28,269 nt of DNA from JALZBN01 sp035525375 (GTDB taxonomy: Bacteria > Actinomycetota > Acidimicrobiia > Acidimicrobiales > AC-14): NCBI GenBank assembly GCA_035525375.1, contig DATLEI010000053.1, forward strand, positions 1 through 28,269. The letters are read 5' to 3'. The first letter of the stretch is position 1, and each line of letters opens with the position of its first letter. Positions 21,515-28,165 of this stretch are shown in pieces. The position numbers were made by a program, and so were the translations under genes. The notes below the pieces were generated by a model, which saw nothing but the letters and a program-made list of their open reading frames with translations, was not told where the DNA came from and did no database searches.

Positions 21515-22467
21515 CGGCCGAGAACCCGAGTCCGAAGCCGATCCACAAGCCGAGGGTCCTCCTGATCATCAACCCGTTCGCGTCGGCGGTGTCGGCGAAA
21601 ACGCGCGCCGCGGTCGAGCATGGCCTCATGTCCCAAGATCTGACTGTCGTCGAGACCGAGAGCCGTAACCACGCGACTGCGTTGGCTCGAAAGGCTGCCG
21701 CTGACGGGATGGATGCGGTGGTGGTGCTCAGCGGCGACGGCGCGCTCAACGAAGCGGCCAATGGCCTCGCGGGCAGCGATACTGCGCTCGGCGCCCTTCC
21801 CGGTGGTTCGACGAATGTCTTTGCGCGAACCCTCGGCATGTCGCGCCACGTCGACAAAGCCACCGAGCAATTTGCCGAAGCCTTAGGCCGCGGAGCGGTG
21901 CGGAGTATGAGCCTCGGTTCTGCAAACGGTCGTTACTTCCTCGTAAATGCGGGGATCGGCTTTGACGCTGCGGTCGTGCATCAGGCAGAGCGGCACCCCC
22001 GTATGAAGAAGATGCTGGGCCAGGGGGTGTTCGTCTACGCCGCCAACACGACGTGGCTCCGGCACTACAGCCACCGGCACCCGCATTTCACGATCGAACT
22101 ACCCGAGGGCCCCACGGTCGACAGCGGCTATTTCTCAATCTGCCTGAACTCCAATCCCTACACGTTCCTGGGTCCCCGAGCACTCAACGTGGCGCCGGGC
22201 ATGTCGGGGGAGAAGGGGCTTTCACTGGTGACCCTGCAGAGCCTGAACCTTCGTGCCCTCCTTGGTGTGACCCGGCGCACGCTGGGCAGCGGTGAGTCGG
22301 TCGCCCGTCACAAAAAGGTGCAGCGCCACGACGAGCTGTCTGGCTTCACCGTTGTCGGGAATGGGCCGGTGCCCTACCAAGTCGATGGTGACTACCTCGG
22401 CGACGCTGAGCGCATCGTGATCACCCACGAACCGCACCAATTGCAGGTGATCGACCCCAGGGCCTGA
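21511..22467 (+). CDS. Diacylglycerol/sphingosine kinase-family lipid kinase
   Basis: 318 residues. The DAGK catalytic domain starts R-V-L-L-I-I-N-P-F-A-S. The nucleotide-binding motif GGDGTxNE reads S-G-D-G-A-L-N-E (74-81), with Gly to Ser and Thr to Ala, followed by L-P-G-G-S-T-N-V-F-A-R (96-106), which is intact. C-terminal strands with Q-V-D-G-D-Y-L-G complete the fold. The altered loop may lower activity or change specificity. It is co-transcribed with the sigma factor, suggesting a role in the stress regulon, perhaps in membrane lipid change. Confidence 0.85.
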   Translation: MTAENPSPKPIHKPRVLLIINPFASAVSAKTRAAVEHGLMSQDLTVVETESRNHATALARKAAADGMDAVVVLSGDGALNEAANGLAGSDTALGALPGGSTNVFARTLGMSRHVDKATEQFAEALGRGAVRSMSLGSANGRYFLVNAGIGFDAAVVHQAERHPRMKKMLGQGVFVYAANTTWLRHYSHRHPHFTIELPEGPTVDSGYFSICLNSNPYTFLGPRALNVAPGMSGEKGLSLVTLQSLNLRALLGVTRRTLGSGESVARHKKVQRHDELSGFTVVGNGPVPYQVDGDYLGDAERIVITHEPHQLQVIDPRA

Positions 22468-22503
22468 TTCTGGGCCACGGGGGCAGAAAATCTGACGCGC
22501 CCC

Positions 22504-22533
22504 TTGCTCGCACCTCTGGTGTACCACTACAAT
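22504..22533 (+). promoter_or_regulatory. Putative promoter upstream of whiB
   Basis: TTGCTC (22504-22509) and TACAAT (22528-22533) are 18 bases apart. The transcript would start near 22540, giving a leader of about 90 bases that contains the CRP-type palindrome. An alternative -10, TACAAA, lies at 22605-22610. Confidence 0.4.
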
Positions 22534-22581
22534 TCGCCTCGTTCCCCCTTCGCTGCATCGCTGGCAATTAGCGCGGCATCA

Positions 22582-22601
22582 CTTGTGAAAATGTTCACAA
22601 G
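22582..22601. promoter_or_regulatory. CRP-type operator upstream of whiB
   Basis: CTTGTGAA-AATG-TTCACAAG is a perfect 8-bp inverted repeat. Read from its core it is TGTGA-N6-TCACA, exactly the CRP/FNR-family consensus. It lies 31 bp before ATG 22633. The whiB1 gene of M. tuberculosis is known to be controlled by the cAMP receptor protein Rv3676. Whether this site activates or represses depends on which promoter is used. Confidence 0.75.
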
Positions 22602-22632
22602 CGGTACAAAGAGGTTTTCGGGAGGTTGTGAA

Positions 22633-22923
22633 ATGGCCCTCACCTGGAGTCGCACCCATGACTGGGATGCCGACGACTGGCGTCAGAGGTCGGCGTGCCG
22701 GGACACGGATCCCGATCTGTTCTTCCCAATCGGGACGACGGGCCTGGCGCTCGACCAAATTTTTGCTGCAAAAGCCGTGTGCCGTGAGTGCCCGGCTCAG
22801 CCGGAGTGCCTCGAGTTCGCTCTTGCGACCAATCAGGAAGCCGGCGTGTGGGGCGGCACCTCGGAAGAGGAACGGCGCAAGCTCCGCAAGGCGTGGCTGG
22901 CGCGCCGGCGCAGGGCTTCCTAA
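22633..22923 (+). CDS. whiB1: WhiB-family Fe-S regulator, WhiB1/WblE type
   Basis: 96 residues. The four [4Fe-4S] ligands are Cys22, Cys50, Cys53 and Cys59 in the C-x27-CxxC-x5-C arrangement. G-V-W-G-G-T-S-E-E-E-R-R is the WhiB signature turn, followed by a basic helix for DNA contact. WhiB1 proteins respond to nitric oxide and bind the major sigma factor. Identification as whiB1 rests on the convergent pdtaS gene, the same order as Rv3219-Rv3220c, and the CRP-type site upstream. GGGAGG lies about 7 bases before ATG 22633. Confidence 0.87.
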   Translation: MALTWSRTHDWDADDWRQRSACRDTDPDLFFPIGTTGLALDQIFAAKAVCRECPAQPECLEFALATNQEAGVWGGTSEEERRKLRKAWLARRRRAS

Positions 22924-22930
22924 ACAGGGT

Positions 22931-24427
22931 CTAAGCGCCCTCTCTTACCGCCGTCACGGGCACCCGCACTTCAATCAGCGTTCCGTTGTCGGTCTTCATC
23001 GTTATCTCGCCTTGTAGCTCGGACCTCACCAGCGTCGTCACAATGGTCAGGCCGAGGGTGGGTCCGGCATCGTTCGCGGCCGGAGGCCGGTCGTCGAGGT
23101 TGAACCCGGGCGGGAGACCAGCACCATCGTCATGAACCCGGACCACGAGTTCTCGGCCATCGTTTGCCATCGACACGATGACTTGGCCGGGCTGGTCGCT
23201 GTCTTCCGAGTAGCCATGTTCGACCGCGTTCTGCAGTAACTCGGTGAGCACGACGGCGAGCGGCGTCGCAACCTCCCCTCGCAGGAGGCCGGCGTCGCCC
23301 TCGACGAGGAGCTGAACCTTGCGGTCAGGTGATATCAGCCCTTCGTCGACCCAACGCACCAATGAGTGAACGATCTCGCCGAACTCCACTTCTGCACTGG
23401 CGCCAGTCGAAAGCGTCTCGTGGACGAGCGCGATGGCGCGAATTCGGCGCACAGATTCCTCGATGGCGTCGATGGCCTCGGGGGACTCGAGACGGCGGGC
23501 TTGTAGACGCAGGATCGACGAGATCGTCTGCAAGTTGTTCTTTACCCGGTGATGCATCTCGCGAATGGTGACGTCCTTCGAAACGAGGAGACGGTCACGC
23601 ATTCGGAGATCCGACACGTCGCGCATGATCACGATCGCACCGGTGAGGTCGCCCCGTTCGAGCAAGGGGATACACCGAGCGAGAACGGTGATGTTGTTGC
23701 GCTCGACCTCCTCGGTGACGGGCACGCCTAACGCATAGGCGGCCTTCACTGACGACTCCTCGAAGCCGAGCTCGCCAAGGCGCGCCCCTTGAACGTTGGT
23801 GTGGATGCCCATGCGGTGCAATGCGGAGACGAAATTGGGCGAGGCGTAGTCGACGCGCGCCGAAGCGTCGAGGCGGGCCACGCCGTCGCCGATTCGGGGC
23901 GCCTCCTTCTGCTCAGTCTCGTCGGCGCCGAACGGGTACTCGCCGGCCGAGATCATCCGTGCCAGGCGGTCAAAGATCTCCAGGTAGACCCGTTCGAGCT
24001 CGCCGGCGCGTCGCCCGATTGAGGGCGCGGATTCTCGCGTGAGTATTCCGAGCAGTTCGTCCTTCCAGCGCACCGGTATGCACTGGACGTTGGCTGCTTC
24101 ACCCCTGGGGCTGAAATCCACCTCCCCGTCGATGAATTCGCCGAGCGCCCATGCCCGGGCGACGAGTGGTCGTTCCAGGTCGTTCACGCGGCGCCCGACT
24201 TGGTCTTCGCGATACAGGGTCTGGCTCGTCGTAGGACGCATTTGACCCAGCACGACGAACTGGCTCCTTTCATCGGGGCCGGGTGAGTCGGCGGTCGGCA
24301 CGTACAGCAGCAGGTCGGCAAAGCACAGGTCAGCCAGGAAACCCCAAGAGGCGGTCAAACGTTGCAAATGGGCCAGCTCGGGCCCGTCGAGGCGGGTGTC
24401 GCGCGCCAGCTCGACCAGTGTCGCCAT
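22931..24427 (-). CDS. pdtaS: PdtaS-type sensor histidine kinase
   Basis: 498 residues, close to mycobacterial PdtaS. A GAF-type domain (about 15-155) and a PAS domain (about 180-275) precede the HisKA_2 dimerisation domain with R-E-M-H-H-R-V-K-N-N-L-Q, phospho-His293 by family rule, and a HATPase domain (about 375-495; N-box E-L-L-Q-N-A-V-E-H, D-D-G-A-G-L-P). There is no membrane helix, so it is cytosolic. PdtaS phosphorylates PdtaR, an RNA-binding antiterminator; no PdtaR gene is in the window. The start is ATG 24427 behind a leaderless-type TACAAT. It converges on whiB1 with a 7-bp gap. Confidence 0.9.
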   Translation of the reverse strand: MATLVELARDTRLDGPELAHLQRLTASWGFLADLCFADLLLYVPTADSPGPDERSQFVVLGQMRPTTSQTLYREDQVGRRVNDLERPLVARAWALGEFIDGEVDFSPRGEAANVQCIPVRWKDELLGILTRESAPSIGRRAGELERVYLEIFDRLARMISAGEYPFGADETEQKEAPRIGDGVARLDASARVDYASPNFVSALHRMGIHTNVQGARLGELGFEESSVKAAYALGVPVTEEVERNNITVLARCIPLLERGDLTGAIVIMRDVSDLRMRDRLLVSKDVTIREMHHRVKNNLQTISSILRLQARRLESPEAIDAIEESVRRIRAIALVHETLSTGASAEVEFGEIVHSLVRWVDEGLISPDRKVQLLVEGDAGLLRGEVATPLAVVLTELLQNAVEHGYSEDSDQPGQVIVSMANDGRELVVRVHDDGAGLPPGFNLDDRPPAANDAGPTLGLTIVTTLVRSELQGEITMKTDNGTLIEVRVPVTAVREGA

Positions 24428-24433
24428 CGGGTA

Positions 24434-24439
24434 ATTGTA
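24434..24439 (-). promoter_or_regulatory. Leaderless -10 element of pdtaS
   Basis: On the minus strand, TACAAT is followed by 6 bases and ATG 24427. No Shine-Dalgarno is present. The geometry equals that at 14865 and 26886. Confidence 0.5.
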
Positions 24440-24454
24440 CGGGCGAGGGCGCTT

Positions 24455-25621
24455 CTAGCCGCCCCAGAACGAGTGGCCCAGCTGAACCAGGCCAGCAATG
24501 TCGGTGATATCGCTGTCGAAGTAGGGGACGCTGGCGACGACGTCCGGCGTGGAAGCCAACTCGGCACGAAGCTCAGCCTCCCGCTTGGCCACGACCTCGA
24601 AGTTGAGAAAGCTCTGGGACACCTCCCGCAGGACCCGCGCCACGGCATCGGGCGGGCCCGCGCCCGACAATTCCGGCGCGATCGTCGCCGCTGCGCTGGC
24701 CAGCCGCTCGGCGACTCTGACCGCATCCGGCGCGAGTAGGTAGGACGGCAGCACCTTGTTGAGCACGAGCGCTCCGAGGTGGAACTTCTGCTCCGCCATC
24801 GCGCCTATGAAGTACTCGGCTTCCCGCAAGGGCGCCGCTTCCAGTGTGGTGACGACGAGGAAGGTCGTACGGCGGTCGTGGAACAGCCGCTCGACGGCGC
24901 GAGCACGCTCCACGAAGCCCGGGTACATGGTCTGGAAGTTGAGGAAGAATTCGGCCACGTCCTCGAGAAACTGCGAGCCGAGCACACGATCTGCGGCATG
25001 GTAAAAGGGTCTGCTGGCGATGTTGAACACCCGTGATCGCGCCGGCCCGGTGAGCCATCGCAGGAGCCGGCTGGAGAAGAACTCCACCATGCGGTCCGGC
25101 GCGGCAAGGAAGTCGAGGGCGTGGCGCGTCGGTGGCGTGTCTACGACGATGAGGTCGTACTTGCCGGAGCGGTGCAGGTCGTAGAGCCGTTCCATGGCGA
25201 TGTACTCGTGGCTCTGCACGAACTTGCCGGAGACGTTCTGATACATGGGGTTTTCGAGGATCCGGCGCGCCGTGGCTCGATCCGGTGCATGCCGGCGCAC
25301 GAGTTCGTCCCACGACTGCTTCGTGTCGAGCATCGCCGCCCAGAGCTCCCCCCGAGGATCGAGTCCAAGTTTCTTGAGGGACTCGGTCGGAACCTGCTTC
25401 TCGGCATTCCCGAAGGCCTCCAGTCCCATGGCGTCGGCCAGACGTCTGGCCGGATCGACCGTGAGCACGAGGACCTTTCCGCCCAGGGACAGGCTGGCCA
25501 TCGTCGCGGCCGCCGCCGCCACCGTGGTCTTGCCGACCCCCCCACTTCCGCAGCAGATCACTATCTCTTTGGCGGCGAGCAGTTGCTCGAGCGAGTCGGC
25601 TCTTGGTGGCGATGGGGGCAT
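24455..25621 (-). CDS. ArsA/GET3-family ATPase, BagB (Rv3680)-like
   Basis: 388 residues. Walker A G-S-G-G-V-G-K-T-T (25-33), D-P-A-R-R-L-A-D-A-M-G (switch region) and V-V-D-T-P-P-T-R-H-A-L (Walker B area) are typical of ArsA-type ATPases. It has neither the arsenite-binding cysteines of ArsA nor the CxxC of GET3. Mycobacteria have the same tandem pair (Rv3679-Rv3680) with very similar lengths. It starts at ATG 25621 overlapping the stop of its partner by ATGA, so the two probably form a heteromer. Confidence 0.83.
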   Translation of the reverse strand: MPPSPPRADSLEQLLAAKEIVICCGSGGVGKTTVAAAAATMASLSLGGKVLVLTVDPARRLADAMGLEAFGNAEKQVPTESLKKLGLDPRGELWAAMLDTKQSWDELVRRHAPDRATARRILENPMYQNVSGKFVQSHEYIAMERLYDLHRSGKYDLIVVDTPPTRHALDFLAAPDRMVEFFSSRLLRWLTGPARSRVFNIASRPFYHAADRVLGSQFLEDVAEFFLNFQTMYPGFVERARAVERLFHDRRTTFLVVTTLEAAPLREAEYFIGAMAEQKFHLGALVLNKVLPSYLLAPDAVRVAERLASAAATIAPELSGAGPPDAVARVLREVSQSFLNFEVVAKREAELRAELASTPDVVASVPYFDSDITDIAGLVQLGHSFWGG

Positions 25622-26646
25622 CAGTACCCGAGTTCAGCGCTCAGTGCGTCGGCCGTCTGACTCGTCGTCCGCAGGCCATGGCCGCGGGTGAAGAGGTAGG
25701 GGATGAACAGCAACGGAACGTCGGGAAGGGCGGCGCGCAAGCGGTCGAGGTGGCCGGCGCGCGTGCGGCGGAGGGTGACGGCAAGGCGCGCCGCAGCGAG
25801 GACCGGCGCGACCGAACCGCCGACAGCCGAGGTGAGCAACGCCTCGTGATCCGGCTCCCGGAGGCGCTCGAACACGTCCTCATCGCTGTGGCTGAACAGC
25901 TCGGGAAGTACCCGGTTCACGACGACAGCGGCAACTTCGACCTCGGTTTCCTGACGGATCCGGCTCACCAGCTCTATGGTCTCGTTGACCGGCATCTCCT
26001 CCGGCGTAGTGACGATGATGAGGCCGGTCGTGGCCGGGTCGGCGAGGATGTCGTTCATCCAGCCGGTCTGCTCGTGCACGGGGCCGACGCGCATGAGCTC
26101 GTCGATCGAGCGCGGCGCGGTCAGCTGCCCGACGATGTGCCCACTCGCGGAGGAGTCGGCGACGACGAGGCCGTAGTGGCGTTCCCTGACCTCATAAGCG
26201 AGCTTCCCGACCGTAAGGATCTCCCGAACGCCCGGCGCAGCCGTTGACACAAACTCGAAGACCCGGGCCAGCGGGCCCATCCTCGCGATTGCCGGCACCC
26301 GAAGTTGGAGGTGGAGGTACTCGCTGAGCGACGCCTCGGTATCCATCGACATCGCGAACAGGTCGGGCTGTATCTCGCGGGGTTTGAAGCCCGTGCGTGG
26401 TGTCTCGAAGAACTCGGCGAGATCTCCCTTGGCGTCGACTTCGCACGCCAGCACCTTCGAACCGCGCTGGGAGGCCAAGAGCGAAAGCGCGGCCGTTACT
26501 GTGGTCTTGCCCACGCCGCCCTTGCCGGTGACGAACAGCAGCCGCCGGTCGAGGAGGGCTGCCTTCGTCATGGTCTCAAGCAGCGTTGCGTCAAAGGGCG
26601 CTGAAGCCCACTCGTCGATCGCCGGTCTCGGCTCCGACCTCGACAT
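25621..26646 (-). CDS. ArsA/GET3-family ATPase, BagA (Rv3679)-like
   Basis: 341 residues from ATG 26646, which has GGAGAAG 7 bases upstream; a later ATG at 26571 has only a weak site. Walker A G-K-G-G-V-G-K-T-T is at 41-49, preceded by an acidic lead of about 30 residues. C-E-V-D-A-K-G-D-L-A-E-F-F takes the switch I place, and A-P-G-V-R-E-I-L-T-V-G-K-L matches BagA-like proteins. D-S-S-A-S-G-H-I replaces the usual D-T-P-P-T. Its 5' end overlaps DUF3107 by 56 bp. Confidence 0.82.
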   Translation of the reverse strand: MSRSEPRPAIDEWASAPFDATLLETMTKAALLDRRLLFVTGKGGVGKTTVTAALSLLASQRGSKVLACEVDAKGDLAEFFETPRTGFKPREIQPDLFAMSMDTEASLSEYLHLQLRVPAIARMGPLARVFEFVSTAAPGVREILTVGKLAYEVRERHYGLVVADSSASGHIVGQLTAPRSIDELMRVGPVHEQTGWMNDILADPATTGLIIVTTPEEMPVNETIELVSRIRQETEVEVAAVVVNRVLPELFSHSDEDVFERLREPDHEALLTSAVGGSVAPVLAAARLAVTLRRTRAGHLDRLRAALPDVPLLFIPYLFTRGHGLRTTSQTADALSAELGY

Positions 26647-26824
26647 ACGCGAGCTTCTCCGTGGACACGCCGATCCTGCGCCCCCGCCTGTCGGTGAGCC
26701 AGAGCATCCCCGGGGACCCCATCGCTTCAGTGATCTGTTCGATCAGCGCGGTTCCGTCGTCGCTGTCGTCGAGGTCGATGTCTATCTCTTTGGGCGACTG
26801 AACAATCCCAATCCGAACCTGCAC
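26591..26824 (-). CDS. DUF3107 family small protein
   Basis: 77 residues from GTG 26824, with AAGGGGAG 5 bases upstream. The sequence V-R-I-G-I-V-Q-S-P-K-E-I-D-I-D-L-D, then L-W-L-T-D-R-R-G-R-R-I-G-V-S-T-E-K-L-A-Y-V-E-V-G, is the pattern of this actinobacterial family of ATP-binding-like small proteins. Function unknown. The gene runs 56 bp into the downstream BagA-like gene, a long same-strand overlap that suggests translational coupling. Confidence 0.85.
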   Translation of the reverse strand: MQVRIGIVQSPKEIDIDLDDSDDGTALIEQITEAMGSPGMLWLTDRRGRRIGVSTEKLAYVEVGAETGDRRVGFSAL

Positions 26825-26885
26825 TCGATCTCCCCTTCGTCCTGTGTCCCCAACAGTACGCGCCGGAGGCAGGTACGCCCGCCGC

Positions 26886-26891
26886 TAGAGT
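26886..26891 (+). promoter_or_regulatory. Leaderless -10 element
   Basis: TAGAGT is followed by 6 bases and GTG 26898, with no separate Shine-Dalgarno. It is identical in sequence and spacing to the element at 14865. Confidence 0.5.
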
Positions 26892-26897
26892 CCAGAG

Positions 26898-27467
26898 GTG
26901 CGACCGGCTCTCATGATCCTGGCCGACGATCCCGCGCAAGGCATCGCCGGGCTCATCGAAGAGCAGGCGGCTGTCGAGGCCTTGCTCGTCAGAGCCCTCG
27001 ACCAGGCCCGCCAGGTGCCGGGCGTCGGGCGTCTCTTGCTCTTCCATCCCGCCGAGGCAGAGAGCCGGCTCGCGGCTCGAGCACTGGGATTCAGGATGTG
27101 GCCCCAGGACGGAGCCTCGCCGGGCGAGCGCTATCGCAATGCGTTCCGTCAGGCGGTCGAGCTCGGCTACGAGGGCGGCATACTCGTCGACCTGACCGTG
27201 CCGAACTTTCCGGTCGAGCGGATCGCCGAAGCAGCGGCCCTGCTCGAGGAGCATCACGGCGCGATCGCACCCGATGGCCAAGGCGGGATCGCTCTCCTTG
27301 CCCTGCAGGAACCTCAGCCCACGCTCTTCTCCGGCGCGCAGAAGCCGACCTACGACGAGTTCTGTACCCGCGCCGCCCAGCAACGGGTCCAGCTGGTGAA
27401 ACTGCCCGAGCACCCCGCCATAACCCCCGACGAACTGGGCTCACTTAACGGCGCTATACGTCGTTAA
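26898..27467 (+). CDS. DUF2064/MobA-like nucleotidyl- or glycosyltransferase-fold protein
   Basis: 189 residues. R-L-L-L-F-H-P-A-E-A-E-S-R, D-G-A-S-P-G-E-R-Y-R-N-A-F-R-Q-A-V-E and G-I-L-V-D-L-T-V-P-N-F-P follow the DUF2064 family (related to molybdenum-cofactor guanylyltransferase and cofactor nucleotidyltransferases). The usual G-D-S/D-P motif reads V-D-L-T-V-P, so the catalytic aspartates may differ. Actinobacterial relatives are annotated broadly as transferases with no proven substrate. The stop TAA lies within a perfect 19-bp palindrome shared with the convergent cytochrome gene. Confidence 0.68.
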   Translation: MRPALMILADDPAQGIAGLIEEQAAVEALLVRALDQARQVPGVGRLLLFHPAEAESRLAARALGFRMWPQDGASPGERYRNAFRQAVELGYEGGILVDLTVPNFPVERIAEAAALLEEHHGAIAPDGQGGIALLALQEPQPTLFSGAQKPTYDEFCTRAAQQRVQLVKLPEHPAITPDELGSLNGAIRR

Positions 27468-27480
27468 GTGAGCCCAGTTC
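27432..27480. terminator. Large palindrome spanning both convergent stop codons
   Basis: A 19-base arm (27432-27450) is perfectly repeated in inverse orientation at 27462-27480 around an 11-base centre, which can pair further (CG/CG). It contains the last codons and stop codons of both convergent genes, which share TTAA at 27464-27467. No T-tract follows on either strand, but the stem is long enough to act as a bidirectional terminator. Confidence 0.7.
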
Positions 27481-28165
27481 CGGCGGTTCGGTCGGCGGTT
27501 CGGTCGGCGGTTCGGTCGGCGGTCATCTCGTCGTACCACTTCGGGCGCTTCGATCGGGCCCATGCGGCCGGCACCCAGCCTCGCAGCATCGCTCGCAAGG
27601 CATCACCGTCGGCGAGAGCCATCCCGATGTGGCCGGCAACGACAACGAAGATGGCGATTGCGGTCCAGTCGTGGACGAAGGTGGCGCCGGTGCGCCAGTC
27701 GATCGGAAACAGCGAGAACCACTCCATGATCGATCCCGTCGCCAAGGCGACGACGATCGCGCCGGCGACGAACGCAGCGTTGAGCTTCTGGCCGGGGTTG
27801 AACTTCCCAAGGCGCGCCGTGCGGTCGCGGCCTCGACTGCGCAGCCAGCGCGTGTCGTCGGCGTCCCAACGGTTCAGGGCCCGGATGTCGGACCGGAACG
27901 CACGGCGCCAAGGTCCGATCAGGCCGAGGAGGATCGGGGCGGGAAGGAGCAGGCCGGATACCACGTGGAGCTGGCGCACGAAGTCGCGCCGTCCGACGAG
28001 CGCGGAGAGCTGACCGACGTAGAGGATCGCGGCGGTCACGATGAGGATCCCAAAGAGGATTGCGTTGGCCCAGTGCACGGCGCGCTCACACGTGTCGAAG
28101 CGCACGAGCCATTGCCCGGGCCCGGGGGAGGGCTCGAGCCGAGGATCAGGTGGCGCTGTCGTCAC
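27464..28165 (-). CDS. b-type cytochrome, formate dehydrogenase gamma / cytochrome b561 type
   Basis: 233 residues, starting at GTG 28165, 20 bp inside the upstream gene. Four membrane helices (about 33-52, 65-83, 128-148, 162-184) carry candidate haem ligands His31, His67, His165 and His179, the arrangement of the Ni/Fe-hydrogenase and formate dehydrogenase b-type subunits. G-K-F-N-P-G-Q-K-L-N-A in the middle loop is characteristic of the gamma-subunit family. The C terminus carries the tetrapeptide T-A-D-R three times, from a 12-bp DNA repeat. It probably passes electrons between the quinone pool and the molybdoenzyme encoded just upstream. Confidence 0.85.
   Translation of the reverse strand: MTTAPPDPRLEPSPGPGQWLVRFDTCERAVHWANAILFGILIVTAAILYVGQLSALVGRRDFVRQLHVVSGLLLPAPILLGLIGPWRRAFRSDIRALNRWDADDTRWLRSRGRDRTARLGKFNPGQKLNAAFVAGAIVVALATGSIMEWFSLFPIDWRTGATFVHDWTAIAIFVVVAGHIGMALADGDALRAMLRGWVPAAWARSKRPKWYDEMTADRTADRTADRTAGTGLT
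27481..27523 (-). repeat. 12-bp tandem repeat within the cytochrome gene
   Basis: The unit CGGCGGTTCGGT occurs three times in full (27481-27516) and then in part to 27523. It encodes T-A-D-R repeats at the cytochrome C terminus. Copy number could vary between strains without a frameshift, since the unit is a multiple of three. Confidence 0.8.

Noticed and set aside
27432..27480. Insertion-sequence ends
   Set aside because: The arms are only 11 bp apart, with no transposase and no target duplication. A terminator-type palindrome explains them better.
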